From positions 2,556,006 to 2,620,005 of the forward strand of contig JANPYM010000002.1 in NCBI GenBank assembly GCA_025890175.1: a stretch of DNA of 64,000 nucleotides, read 5' to 3'. This document shows, piece by piece, positions 49,030 through 59,397 of the stretch (the stretch's first letter is position 1; each line of letters opens with the position of its first letter). Source of the DNA: Ciborinia camelliae. Lineage: Eukaryota > Ascomycota > Leotiomycetes > Helotiales > Sclerotiniaceae. The notes below the pieces were generated by a model that saw only the letters and a list, made by a program, of their open reading frames with translations, searched no databases and was not told the origin of the DNA. Both the position numbers and the translations under genes were made by a program.

Positions 49030-50500
49030 TTACCACTGGGCTGCCGTGAAATTTATACCGAAATATTTCTTGTATGAGTCGACGGATAGGATTCCATCTG
49101 CGAGAAGTCTCGGTCTTGGCCTTCTTCCCATTCCATTGCTAGTATTCCTTCTCACTACAATGATTTGGCCAACATTATTCGGAAGATGCTCAGGTAATCT
49201 GCCGGTTGACATGGTGAGGTTCGAAGCTCTCCAATTCCGCTTGATCATAGCTTCGTTCTCCACCTCGTCATGATTGTCACAATCTTCGGAGGAGGTAAAG
49301 ATATTAACATGGTCGTCTTGATCTCTCTGTTCTTCTTCAACCAAGTGCCGGGTCTTCTCCAACACGCCCCATTTCTGAGAAAGGGTGATGCCGGCATGGC
49401 CGGAATATACTTTCCTGTCAACTTGCCTGCGTTTTACAGTATCTCATGGTAACCTCAGAGGTGCACTCTCATCAACTCCGCATTTCGTTCCCCTGGGTCC
49501 ATTGTCATCTCCAGAATATGGGTAGCATTTATCAATCCGTCGGAAAGGCGCTTAGCAACAACATTCGCCCCACAGGCAGTGAGCATATGTATGTTCGATT
49601 TCCTTGAGACCTAGTCCTTGTCTCCCCATCTTTCATTCTTCTACCCAGAATCTCAGAGATATTCTCAATCTCAGACTCTTCGTCAGAGGGCACATAACCT
49701 CGGCCAGCAATAGTGGCTCGATTAGATTGGCGACCCCCCATGCCTTGGAGATTGCGACTGCCTTGTAATACGGAAAGTACTATCCGCTGACTATTGCAGT
49801 ACCGATTTTCAATTCTTGGCCAAAGTCCTTGCTATATCTTTGAATTATGGAATTGCATTTGCTATCCGATGCACCAGCCGAAAGGATTATCTGCGTTCCG
49901 TTAATCCAGTTGTTTCTGGTATTCCGCGCGATAGTCTTGTGTATGATCGAACCTCGCGAAGTTCTCACGAGTAAGAACGTGAGATTGCCTTTGCTGTAGT
50001 CCTCAACACGACTGTGCAAAAGCGTTGATCCTGGCCATTGTAGTCTTGGCTTCACGATACCGCGAGCATTTAGGAGACCCTCGATATCCTTCTGCAAGCC
50101 AAGCTCACGAATCCTATTGATGACAACCTTCTCTGGTGGCATATATGTGCCTGAAATGCCTTGTCTCATATTGATAACTTCGCAGCCGCTTACCACCTTC
50201 TTCAACCTATCAATTTCGGTCTGAACAAACGTCTTGGTCGTGAAAGTGGGATTATGTAACGCCAAAATAGATGTGATGTTTAGCCAACCATCTTCCTGTC
50301 GTTTCATGACATTTCTGCCTCAAACCGACAATTTCCCATAAAAGAGACCTCGATCCACGGAAACATACATATCTTCTGTTGGTGTCGTATCTGGAAGAAG
50401 CCGAGTTGAATTTCCATGGTTGTTCTGGTCCGTAGCAACCTCCCCATAACCCGCTTGACAGGAGATGTGTAGTTGTCATCAGCCATGGGTGGGTCTAGCA
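49030..50500 (-). pseudogene. Broken gene for a multi-KilA-N/APSES-repeat protein
   Basis: Three diverged KilA-N/APSES-like DNA-binding modules follow one another on this strand. Block A (about 50307-50050) reads VMKRQEDGWLNITSILAL, then SGTYMPPEKVV and GLQKDIEGLL. Block B (about 49960-49780) has RNTRNNWINGTQIILSAGAS and KDFGQELKIG. Block C (about 49570-49455) has VVAKRLSDGLINATHILEM and DPGERNAELM. The W-(I/L)-N-x-T-x-I-L core is the family hallmark. The frame is interrupted by TGA at 50320-50322 just before block A and TAG at 49780-49782 just after block B; both could derive from CGA and CAG by C-to-T change. Another stop follows block C, and frames shift between the blocks. A 111-codon open frame at 49030-49365 may be the remnant C-terminus. 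Intact relatives are predicted fungal transcription regulators. Confidence 0.6.
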
Positions 50501-51590
50501 ATCCAACCCTATGCTTCCCACATACCCTAGTTAGAGTCATACTCTTAACATATAAGTATATTTTCGATTTTCGGAACAATAATATTTTTATTTTTATATG
50601 CTATTTAAAATGATGTTATCTCTTTACGAAAAGATCAATTATAGTAGATACAAGTGTGTGCTAAAGGAAGAGACCCGACTACCATTCCTTCACAAAAAGA
50701 CGGACAACCACAATTGCCATCCCTCCACGAGGAAGAAATCCGACTATCAGCCCTTTGCAAAAATACAGATACCCATAATTACCATCCATCCACGAAAAGA
50801 TTAATCATAGCAAATACCAGAAGCAAACGATAAGAATATCAATTTGGAGCTTAACATGAAGTCAGAGCCGAAGAACAACAACTTCGAGCCCGGCATCAAG
50901 TAATAGCCAAAGAAGAACAGCAACTTCGAGCCCAGCATCAAATCAGAGCTGAAGGTAAGTTATCCAGCAGGAGATACGATTGAGGTGACAATTGAATGGT
51001 TTGCCAGAAAGGAAAGAATAGAGATATCTTAGCCAAAATGTTTTCACTTTATGGTAGGTATATAGGCATTCAAATTGAAGCCTCATAAAAATGTTCACCC
51101 CTGGCTGTAGAAGGAATACTTTCCAGTAGTACTCAAAATTTTATTTAAAGAGATTCGAGGTTTCAGAATTCGATCAAATCTCAAACTATTGAGCCTCATA
51201 AATATATAAGAAAATGATTCATGCAGGTATTCATTGATTAATGAGACTGATTTATTCGAGCCAGGCATCTCATTCATCAAGGTAACGCCTTGAATTCAAT
51301 CCGATGCGTTTACCCCCTTTATGTAATCCGGATATGGATCCGAGGGGTAAGCTTATGCCCGCGTAAGTCTAAGGGAATACTTTACTTGCGCAACCAATTC
51401 GGTCCTAGAGTGAAAAAAGAGTGGCAGGAGGACAGGAGGGCGGGCGGGCGAAGGGCAATTATGATAGGCCCACTCTCCTCCTCCCTCTCCCTCACCCCTC
51501 CATCTCGAGTCAAACTACTGCACTCGATTCGGTAAGCAATAAACTCACGCCTCCAAAACTCCAAGAACACGCGGGCGTGCGTTTGATCGA
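50501..51590. other. Intergenic region with degenerate repeats
   Basis: At 50854-50955 a unit of about 50 bp is tandemly repeated and would read as AEEQQLRARHQ / KEEQQLRAQHQ in one plus-strand frame bounded by stops. It looks like a coding-repeat relic. No complete gene is seen. Confidence 0.4.
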
Positions 51591-51592
51591 AT

Positions 51593-51866
51593 CAACCTAA
51601 TCAGTTGTTCCAATGGCCGATTGGGGTGGTACTTGAGCTGCAGGAGGATGAGGAGGAGGAGGAGGAGAGGGTGGGGGGGAGAGAGTGGAGGAGAGGGTGG
51701 GGGAGGAGAGAGTGGAGGAGGGGGAGGGGGAAGTGAAGGCCTATCATAACCTTCTAGTTCTCCACTCTATCCCTACCCCTCTCTGTTCCCTTCTCTCCTC
51801 CTCCTTTTTCATTCAAAGCTACAAATACCATCCAAATCAATCATTGGAACAACTGATTCAGTTCGG
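51593..51866. mobile_element. MITE-like element with inverted terminal repeats of about 40 bp
   Basis: AATCAGTTGTTCCAATGG at about 51598-51615 is matched as the reverse complement at about 51842-51859. The similarity continues inward on both sides for about 40 bp, with differences that are mainly C/T and G/A. The 190-bp interior is GA-rich on the left and CT-rich on the right and encodes no protein. The structure fits a non-autonomous DNA transposon. I could not define a target-site duplication with certainty. Confidence 0.45.
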
Positions 51867-52269
51867 GAAGAATCTTTAAAGCTTTCAGGCTTTAAGCCTT
51901 GAAGTCTTTTAAACGCCGTGCGTACGGTCCTTCTGCTGTAAGAGTCGCTACGCGCCTACGCTGTTTCGAATGACTTCAATCGACTCAAGATATTGACATT
52001 GAAGGCACAAAATATTGTAATTTGAAAAGAATTCAAGGAATTGTGTCGGACACCTAAATAAAATGAAGGAAGGATTGAGCAGGTCTTGATCCGAAACCAT
52101 TAAGATGCGGATGTAAACACTAAGGAATGAAGGGACGTACAGTGGCATACCGCTAAGCCAAGCGGGTCAGCTGTTGCTTTATGACATAGAAATCATCGTG
52201 GCCTTATAGTTGCAGACCCACTCTTGAAGATATATTTTCTTTTAACCGATCGTTCTTCAACAACAAACA

Positions 52270-52355
52270 GCCCACTTGGCGCAGTGGTACCGCGTGTCAC
52301 TCGTATCTAGAATACGGAAATGACAAGATCATTGGTTCGATTCCAGTAGTGGGCA
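52270..52355 (+). tRNA. tRNA-Thr (anticodon CGT) with a 14-nt intron
   Basis: The acceptor stem GCCCACT pairs with AGTGGGC. The D-arm has a three-pair stem with loop CAGTGGTAC. The anticodon stem TGTCA/TGACA pairs fully. The anticodon loop is CTCGTA-A with CGT at 52302-52304. The intron occupies 52306-52319, directly after position 37 as is standard. The T-arm ATTGG-TTCGATT-CCAGT is regular. A T-run (TTCTTTTTG) follows at once and should end Pol III transcription. Confidence 0.9.
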
Positions 52356-53169
52356 TTCTTTTTGAACATTTAATATTTTTATATTTTTTTTATATTTATT
52401 ATATATAACCTTAGTGAAGACCCCTGGTTTCAAAACATAATTCTTTAGATGTGACGGGTTGTGCACCTTCGGGCGCACGGACCACCTAGTCACATGATCA
52501 GCCTCCTAGTTCTAGTAGAAATAGAAAAGGAAAAGAAAGTTTGACTTCCTTATCCGTCTAACCATCCGATATACTCTAGCTCTGACCGATAGCGGATATT
52601 TGCAGAAGAAACGAAGATGACTAGGTTTTGGAAGTTTGCTATACTTTGACTTTGAACGGTTAGGCCGCATGTATGATTCGCTAGGGCGCCCGGTCGCGCA
52701 GCGGGCATATAAGCCCTATGTAGATCATCCTTCAATCTATATACAATTCATACCAGTTTAACTTTTATTTCATAGTATTGATCAATACTTACCATCGAGG
52801 TGATAGAATTGGACTGATTGAGGTAGGAATGGTAGAATACTGTCAGGCACGTCACCTCGGGCATATGGAATGGAATCTAGGTATTGTATTAGATAAAAGA
52901 ACTATGCTAAAGAGAAAAGGATCCTTTTCAAAAGATCACCATCTAAATATAGAGGGTGGTAATTCGTCTCACTCGTATTCAATTACGGTCATGAGAAGAT
53001 CCGCGGTGAAGCTGGAGATTTCTTGTCTTGATCGGTTCCCGATCAAGACCCGATCAAATCTTCAGATATCGATACCCAACCGACCTCCAAATCTACGATG
53101 CACTTCCTTCAACTTCCCCCACACATCGAGTTATTTCCACTCCATCCTATGACAGCATGGTTAGAAAGT
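52356..53169. other. Intergenic region between tRNA-Thr and the O-methyltransferase gene
   Basis: No gene is supported. A TATA-like ATATAAG at about 52707 and the hairpin near 53034 are the only visible signals. Confidence 0.4.
53034..53054 (-). terminator. Perfect 9-bp hairpin downstream of the O-methyltransferase gene
   Basis: CTTGATCGG and CCGATCAAG are separated by three bases. It lies about 115 nt beyond the stop codon, within the likely 3' UTR. A role in 3' processing is only a guess. Confidence 0.3.
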
Positions 53170-54049
53170 TCATTTTATTAAAGTCGGGTAACTCACGGGT
53201 TCCCCAGTAGGCTCGAAGCTCTTGATCAATTCGCTTTCATATATGAGATTGGGATTGCCTTTGAGTTCGGTGTTCAAGGCTTCTATCTCCCCATACTGAG
53301 TCGCAGAGCGTTTCGCGAATCCATCAGTATCCAGCTTTCCTTCCTGCTTCAGGTTTTGCAACTTCTCCTTGACACTACTTCTAACATATTCTAAATATGG
53401 AGGGTTTCCTGGGCTAATAACATTATCGGCGGCAAGAACAGCTCCCTTCTTTATGAGACCTAATTGTTCACACAACTTCAGGTCGGCCGTGTATGCTGGT
53501 TTATAATGATCTAGAAACATCATATCGATAGACTTCAATCCATTCGAATTTAGCTTTTGAATTCCCTCATTACTAGGACCGATGAGCACCTCGACAAATC
53601 CATCAAGGCCTGCAAATTCTACGAGCGCAGTAATGACTTTCGCGAATTTCGGGCTCCTCTCCAATGAATAGTATTTTATTCCTCCGGCAGCTCGTACTGC
53701 AGACCCGAAAAGTATCGTGGAATATCCACAATATCCTCCGAGCTCGACCATTATTTGAGGCTTATTTTCCTTGATTATATTTGTAACAATTGCTCCCTTG
53801 TTCTCTCCGACGTTCATGAGATATCTCTTGGTTCTTCCATATTCATCGATAGCTCGCAGCACGTTCGATGGCGAGCCTTGAATTGTGGATCGATCGGGAT
53901 GATTTCGTACAAATTCAAGAAGTTCTTCTTCTCGCCCATCATCGAACTGCATGGGAAGTTAGCAGTGAAGTATACTAGATTCTAACCAGAAAACCTACAA
54001 ATGTTTTCTCTTGTGAAGCATAAGACTTTGTCTTATCAAATTGCGCCAT
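53170..54049 (-). CDS. SAM-dependent O-methyltransferase, COMT-like class I (MysB-like candidate)
   Basis: Two exons (54049-53999 and 53946-53170) flank a 52-nt intron, giving about 275 aa. The first exon gives only MAQFDKTKSYASQEKTF and joins directly to FDDGREEELL. The Rossmann SAM site is MVELGGYCGYSTILF (about residues 83-97). The metal-dependent catechol-type active site shows Asp163 in FLDHYKPAY and Asp191-Asn192 in AADNVISPGN, the usual magnesium ligands. The length equals that of cyanobacterial MysB-type enzymes. The gene is divergent from the sugar-phosphate cyclase at 55253 across 1.2 kb. In the mycosporine pathway such a methyltransferase converts desmethyl-4-deoxygadusol to 4-deoxygadusol, so this substrate is inferred from context. 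A general catechol O-methyltransferase role is the alternative. Confidence 0.85.
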
Positions 54050-55252
54050 ACTTTTGACTATGCAAAAGTTGCAGAGAGCGATGTGCAATGCTTACAATTG
54101 AGCTCACTTGCGAAGCAGCAATTTCAACTCTTCCAATTACCGCAAATACCCGGTAATGGCATGGTGAAAACAATATATTTCACTACATACCAAATTCCGA
54201 GATTTCGTGTCCTTGCTTGTTAGGCACTACTGTCGTGTTCGGATCTTTGATTTTCGCATATGTTTGTGTCATCGATTTTCGACAAGTCGTATTCGGTGTT
54301 GGACTAGAGTATATTATCGAACTATATCTCTATTCATATGCATGTATCGTTCAATGTACTTCGATACACTAAGCCTTAGAACCACCCTTTTAGCTTGAAA
54401 GGTGGGGAGCTTTGTTTACGAAATTTATCACGTCTTTGAACAAGAACGATAATTTGATGAAAGCGTACAAAATAGGACATAATTGAGGAAACGTCACCTT
54501 GTAGCAGTTTACAAGATAGCAAATTAGTTTCCAATGAAAATGATTAGCAAAAGCACGCCTTTAACCTGAGGTAATACCAACGGGTAGATGCGGATGCTGT
54601 GCTATTATACCAGGTGTCAAGATTTCCGAACAGCAAAGCTATGAAGATAGTGTAGGGCGATCTGTGAACTAGAATCTACCCGAGATCTGGAACCAGCTGA
54701 TCGTGGGGTCATGGAATTTGCTTACGCTAGAGAAAATGCATGCCAGGGGCGGGCTGTTTCCCTGGTCTTTGCATTCTCTTTGCTCTTGCTTGGTGTATTT
54801 TCGTTAGTGTACAGCGATGGTCTCGCCCGTTATTTCAAATTCTTTGTATTTACTTGTTCCTGGTCTCGGAATTGAACTTCTAGCCAGTCTGGAACGTTGG
54901 GATGGCTGATCCCATTCTGGTTAGCGTTGGGAGATAATTTCATAGACTTGTTTCACCATGCATGTTTGACTGAACAATCTCCGTTCTTGAACTGCTTAAA
55001 TTTGATCGATATCAATATGTTACTTGATAGAGATCGGTGTATGTTTGGATAATCTGCCGTGTACTAATGAGACATAGTTTGGTCTTGGTGTATGATGGTG
55101 TAAAATTACTAAATCTAATAGTAGAGTCTTGTTGATGCTGGTACCTTCCTGTCCCTTCCGTGTGTTGTTTAAAAACTCTTCTCTCCCGAGATCTGATTGA
55201 GAATATCCGCAGCAATAGTTCCCACAGCACACCTCACCTAACTCTTTTTAAT
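54050..55252. promoter_or_regulatory. Bidirectional upstream region of the methyltransferase/cyclase pair
   Basis: The 1.2 kb between two divergent start codons holds no gene and presumably contains both promoters. I do not identify a specific transcription-factor site with confidence. Confidence 0.45.
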
Positions 55253-56879
55253 ATGTCTGACCTCAAAGCGACCGTTTCAGAGACCACAACAAAGTCCGGT
55301 CATGCCGGATTCCATGTCGAAGGTTATGAGAAGATTGAATATGACTTCACTTTTATTGATGGTGTCTTCAATGTCGACAACCCAAACCTGGCCAACTGCT
55401 ATACCCGTTGGGGTAGATGTTTAGCCGTCACTGACTTGAATATCTACAATGTCTATGGAAATCAGATGGAAAAATACTTCAAGCACTATGATATTGACCT
55501 AGTATTCCACAAGACAAAGATCGGAGAAAAGGCGAAAACCATCCCTACCTTTTTGAGTATTGTGGACTCCATGACCGAATTTGGAATCTACCGCAAAGTT
55601 AGTACTCTAACCGAATTTTGATGAGTTTTCCACGTTCAATTCTAATATGAGTTTTAGGAGCCAGTTCTTGTTGTGGGAGGAGGTCTTGTCACCGACGTTG
55701 CAGGGTAAGTCGTATGCTTTTGAATGGAATCTTCTCAAAATCACGTGAAATGAATTCTGATAACTTATTGTTTGACAGGTTTGCCTGCGCAGCATATAGA
55801 CGAAACACCAACTTTATTCGTGTTCCAACTACTGTCATTGGATTGATTGATGCATCGGTGTCAATCAAGGTTGCAGTGAATTACGGCAACTACAAGAATA
55901 GGCTAGGCGCCTATCATGCCCCTATTCATACTTTCCTTGACTTTACATTCCTACGAACACTCCCCACTGCGCAGATTCGCAATGGCTTTGCCGAATTGAT
56001 CAAAATTTCATCATGCTCACATCTCCCCACTTTTGATTTACTGGACAAGTACTGTGAACAGCTCATCGAGTATTCTTTTGGTCGAGCCAATGGCTCTTCC
56101 AAGGAATTAATTGATGCCGCAGACAAGATCAACAGAGAAGGCATTCATGAAATGTTGAAGTTGGAAACACCAAATCTTCACGAGATTGGTTTGGATCGTG
56201 TCATCGCTTATGGGCATACGTGAGTAATTCAACAATATACTGTATATGTTGCCAATTCTAAGATGGTGTCATCAGATGGTCACCTCTTCATGAACTTGTT
56301 CCTGACACACCACTCCGACATGGCCACGCAATCTCCATTGATATGGCTTACTCGGCAACTCTTGCCAACCAACTGAAGCTATTGAGTGATGAGGAGCACC
56401 GCCGGATCTTGAATCTGTTCTCCCGCGCAGGCCTTTCAATGGATCATCATCAATTCGACGAAGCTCTTCTTGCCAAGGCCACTGCTGCCATTCTTAAGAC
56501 ACGAGATGGTAAACTGAGAGCCGCGGTCCCAAATCCCCTTGGGTCTTGCACCTTCCTGAATGATGTCAATCCCGAGGTAATGAACGATGCTTTGCACCGT
56601 CACAAGGAGCTGATGAAGGAGTATCCAAGAAACGGAGAAGGGCTCGAGGCATTCGTCGATGCTTCTGATACCGGTTACACCGAGAATGCGAAGATGGAAG
56701 AAGAAAGAGTCATTGAAATGGCTGCGAAGAAGGCCGGTCAGTCGAATGGTACTAATGGTCATGTGAAGGCAAAGATTAATGGTAACCATGTTGCTTCCAC
56801 AAATGGTAAGGTAAACGGTCTCGTCAATGGCCACGGTGATGGGGCATTGAGCAATGGTACGACACGCAATCATTCTTGA
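55253..56879 (+). CDS. Sugar-phosphate cyclase (DHQ-synthase fold), probable desmethyl-4-deoxygadusol synthase
   Basis: Four exons (55253-55597, 55658-55704, 55779-56219 and 56276-56879) join in phase, giving about 478 aa. The NAD-binding motif [13 protein letters not shown] (about 120-132) and [17 protein letters not shown] are classic dehydroquinate-synthase-superfamily elements. Likely zinc ligands are Glu203 (GFAELIKI), His283 (GHTWSPLHE) and His293 ([10 protein letters not shown]). The replacement of the DHQ synthase GHT-x-GHAIE and HGEAV signatures by these forms marks a sedoheptulose-7-phosphate cyclase: DDGS (mycosporine route) or 2-epi-5-epi-valiolone synthase. The adjacent methyltransferase favours DDGS by analogy with MysA-MysB. 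I cannot assign the subfamily-specific active-site residues by eye. The last 50 residues are an Asn/Gly-rich low-complexity tail. An in-frame upstream ATG at 55160 is possible, but MSDLK fits better. Confidence 0.9.
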
Positions 56880-57474
56880 TGGATATTTGGAAATTTAAAA
56901 AAGAAGTTGATGTTTGAGTTTTTGATGTCTTTAGGCCATGGATGGATATCACGTATGGTTTCTTTAGAACGATGATTTTTCCTGAAAGATAAATTTAATG
57001 CTTTCAAATCCACTGTGTACTTGAATGATAAGTGCGATTCTGGACTCCCAAAATTTCTAGTCCTCAACTTGAGCCCTAAGGCAGGCAGTGGTGGGTTCTC
57101 GAGGAAGTTCACAGTCAATCGTTACAAATTCTTAAACCTTATGGAACTAGCTACTTAGAGGTCATGCAGAGCAGACAGAGGTGTAGCATTGAGTGAGAGG
57201 AGTTCATGAATAAGGGAGGCAAAGATGCCGGCTGTAGTAGAGCAGAGGGGTAGTTCCCATTTATCGTGTTTACAGTCAATCACTCATTCCCGGTGAACCA
57301 TTCGGATATAAGATCTGGCCATCGTTTCGAAGATAAGAAAACAATTTTCTTCTTTCTTGGGGTGCATTCAGGTTGTTGGTATGATTCTTCGAACCGCAGA
57401 ATCGAACCGCAGAATGGAACGGCGGATTAAAAACAGAACACACTTGCTTCGCAACTTTCGAGAACACACTCTCA
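56880..57474. other. Intergenic region downstream of the cyclase gene
   Basis: Normal composition; no gene recognised. Confidence 0.4.
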
Positions 57475-58002
57475 TTGAAACTCAGAACATGGAAAAACAA
57501 ACGGAAGATAGATGAATATATAGATCTAATCGATTCTAGGAAGCTTATTGAGATTGCTTGGTGCGTCCCCTTCTCAACACATACTGGAAACCACTGCAAA
57601 ATGATTGCTATGGCACACACTGTTGTCGAGTATTCCTATACAACCAACCCCTGGAGCAAACGTACGTCACTTTGCCACACATCATCATACCGGATATTTT
57701 TTAACTATCGGAACCAAAACCGCAAACCCGCCAATCGTGATGTCCTCAATCATATGACTAAAGTCTATTTCGTAAACGCGATATCTTTTTATCAAATCCA
57801 TCCTGCCTTCAGCACCGCCGGATTCGACGGTACTTTCAATTTCTGTGCCGAAATAGACCGGCATATATTGAAAGGTTATCAGCTGTCATATATGCAGAAG
57901 ACATTCAAATCCTCCGTCCCCGGGATAAATATCAGAAAACGATATGCTGAAGGTCATCTTGAAGAGTTATATTCCAAGGATAAATGCTCAATCGCCTTGT
58001 AG
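57475..58002 (+). pseudogene. Rae1/Gle2-like WD40 fragment in a short open frame
   Basis: A 175-codon open frame. Only the segment at about 57760-57890 is recognisable: VYFVNAISF, HPAFSTAGFDGTFNF and ILKGY match the order of one WD40 blade of the mRNA-export factor Rae1/Gle2 (family pattern VNAISFHP, TFSTAGSDGT, LKGY). The Trp-Asp that should close the blade is lost and no other blade is present. The surrounding residues match nothing I know. It is best read as a degenerate fragment of a rae1-type gene, although a lineage-specific small gene cannot be excluded. Confidence 0.35.
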
Positions 58003-58592
58003 CTTCTCACAAACGAAAAAACTATCAGGCTCATGTAACTCTACATTTTAATTGATCTAGGCAACTGAACTCAACTCTCATTCAAATATAAAACACCATC
58101 ACACCGAATCTTGATGGATACCAAAAGCTCTTTCTTATGTATCACTCAAGCTACGTATAAATACTAAGAATTCGATGCCCTATAGTTTGATATCCGGAAG
58201 GATTTCCAGCTTCTCATCTCCTTTTTCCAAAAAGTATACGGGGAAGATCACCTCGACTCACTTGAAGTCGGCGATAGTAGATGAACAGAAATAGCAATAC
58301 CTAAAAAAAGTAATAATACAATATCTTCCAACAAAATACTTGACTTTCTTACCAAGATAAACTGGACACTGATATAGGTAATGATAATTAATATTTAAAT
58401 ATATCTTTAATTCATTTTCGTGTTCTTTTCTTGCTCATCTCTTAAAGTTGTGGTGAAGCGCAAGGGTCGGGTTGGGTGAACCGAAGAATTACCGAGGTCG
58501 AAGATCAACAAAGAAGCTAGGACAAAGAGTGAAGCCATCATAAATTCCGAATATATTTTTAATTAAATGCTGCAACATCATTCAATTCGATA
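58003..58592. other. Intergenic region
   Basis: No gene seen. Confidence 0.4.
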
Positions 58593-58684
58593 GGCCGGAT
58601 GGTGTAGTTGGTTATCACGTGTCCTTAACAATTAACACCTGTTAAATACGGACAAGGTCCTGGGATCGTGCCCCAGTCTGGTCA
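58593..58684 (+). tRNA. tRNA-Val (anticodon AAC) with an 18-nt intron and abnormal T-loop
   Basis: The acceptor stem GGCCGGA pairs with TCTGGTC through two G-T pairs. The D-arm GTGT/TCAC is acceptable. The anticodon stem TGTCC/GGACA pairs fully, with loop TTAACA-C and AAC at 58627-58629. The intron is 58631-58648 at the standard site. The T-stem CTGGG/CCCAG pairs, but the loop is ATCGTGC: the conserved T54 and A58 are lost, and with them part of the internal B-box promoter. A T7 run follows near 58693. It may be a weak or dead copy. Confidence 0.7.
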
Positions 58685-59397
58685 ACAAGATATTTTTTTG
58701 CAGTTTTTGAAGTTCCTACTTTTGGATATACATTTTATTGAATATTTCAACTCGTGTTGAGTTGAAATTCATTTTTTTCCTGAGTGGATGGTGAAATTTA
58801 TATTGTTAGAGTAAAAGATATTTAGTAAGCGAGGTTGGTTGGTCGAATGGAGGGGCGGATCAAGGGGATTGGGTGGGAAAGGATATTGTGGGATTCCGCT
58901 AGAAGAAAATAATAATTGGGGTTGACCCATTTGTTTGCAGTAGTAGTGGGGTACCAGGTGGAATATGATGACTTGAAGGTCGGACTACCTGGTTAGGTCC
59001 CGCTGCCAATTACGATGTCCGTGCATTTGCTATATGTAAGATTATGTACTAACTTTAAACTACCTTTTGAATTCAATAATAGTGTCAAATATATGCATTC
59101 ATCTCTATCATTCCTTTCATTTGAACACCTCTTCGTTTTTAATCTTCTCTACCGCCGAATCTCACATCTACAGTCGCATGTCTATTCATAGGTGAAGATT
59201 CAACTGAAGATCTTAGATTCTTGACTTACACCTCACAACTCCACCCCACCACTTCACACCACTTCACCCATCACTTCACCTCACGACTTCACCCACCACT
59301 TCACCTCACGACTTCACCTCCCAACTCCACCCCGCCACTTCACCTCACTATCCGCATGGCTATCCTCTCTTGAAAAGGGTGGGAAGCGCACACAACA
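58685..59397. other. Intergenic region and CA/TC-rich leader of the glycosyltransferase
   Basis: 59230-59340 holds repeated ACTTCACCTCACGACTTCACC-like units just before the start codon. No other gene is seen. Confidence 0.45.

Noticed and set aside
51655..51740. Gly/Glu-rich frame (GAGGAGGAGG run)
   Set aside because: Purine-rich interior of the inverted-repeat element; no start context or domain.
57475..58002. Considered as a possible ATP-grasp ligase completing the mycosporine pathway
   Set aside because: No ATP-grasp glycine-rich loop or metal-binding DE/N pattern; the only recognisable part is WD40-like. No other frame in the window fits either.
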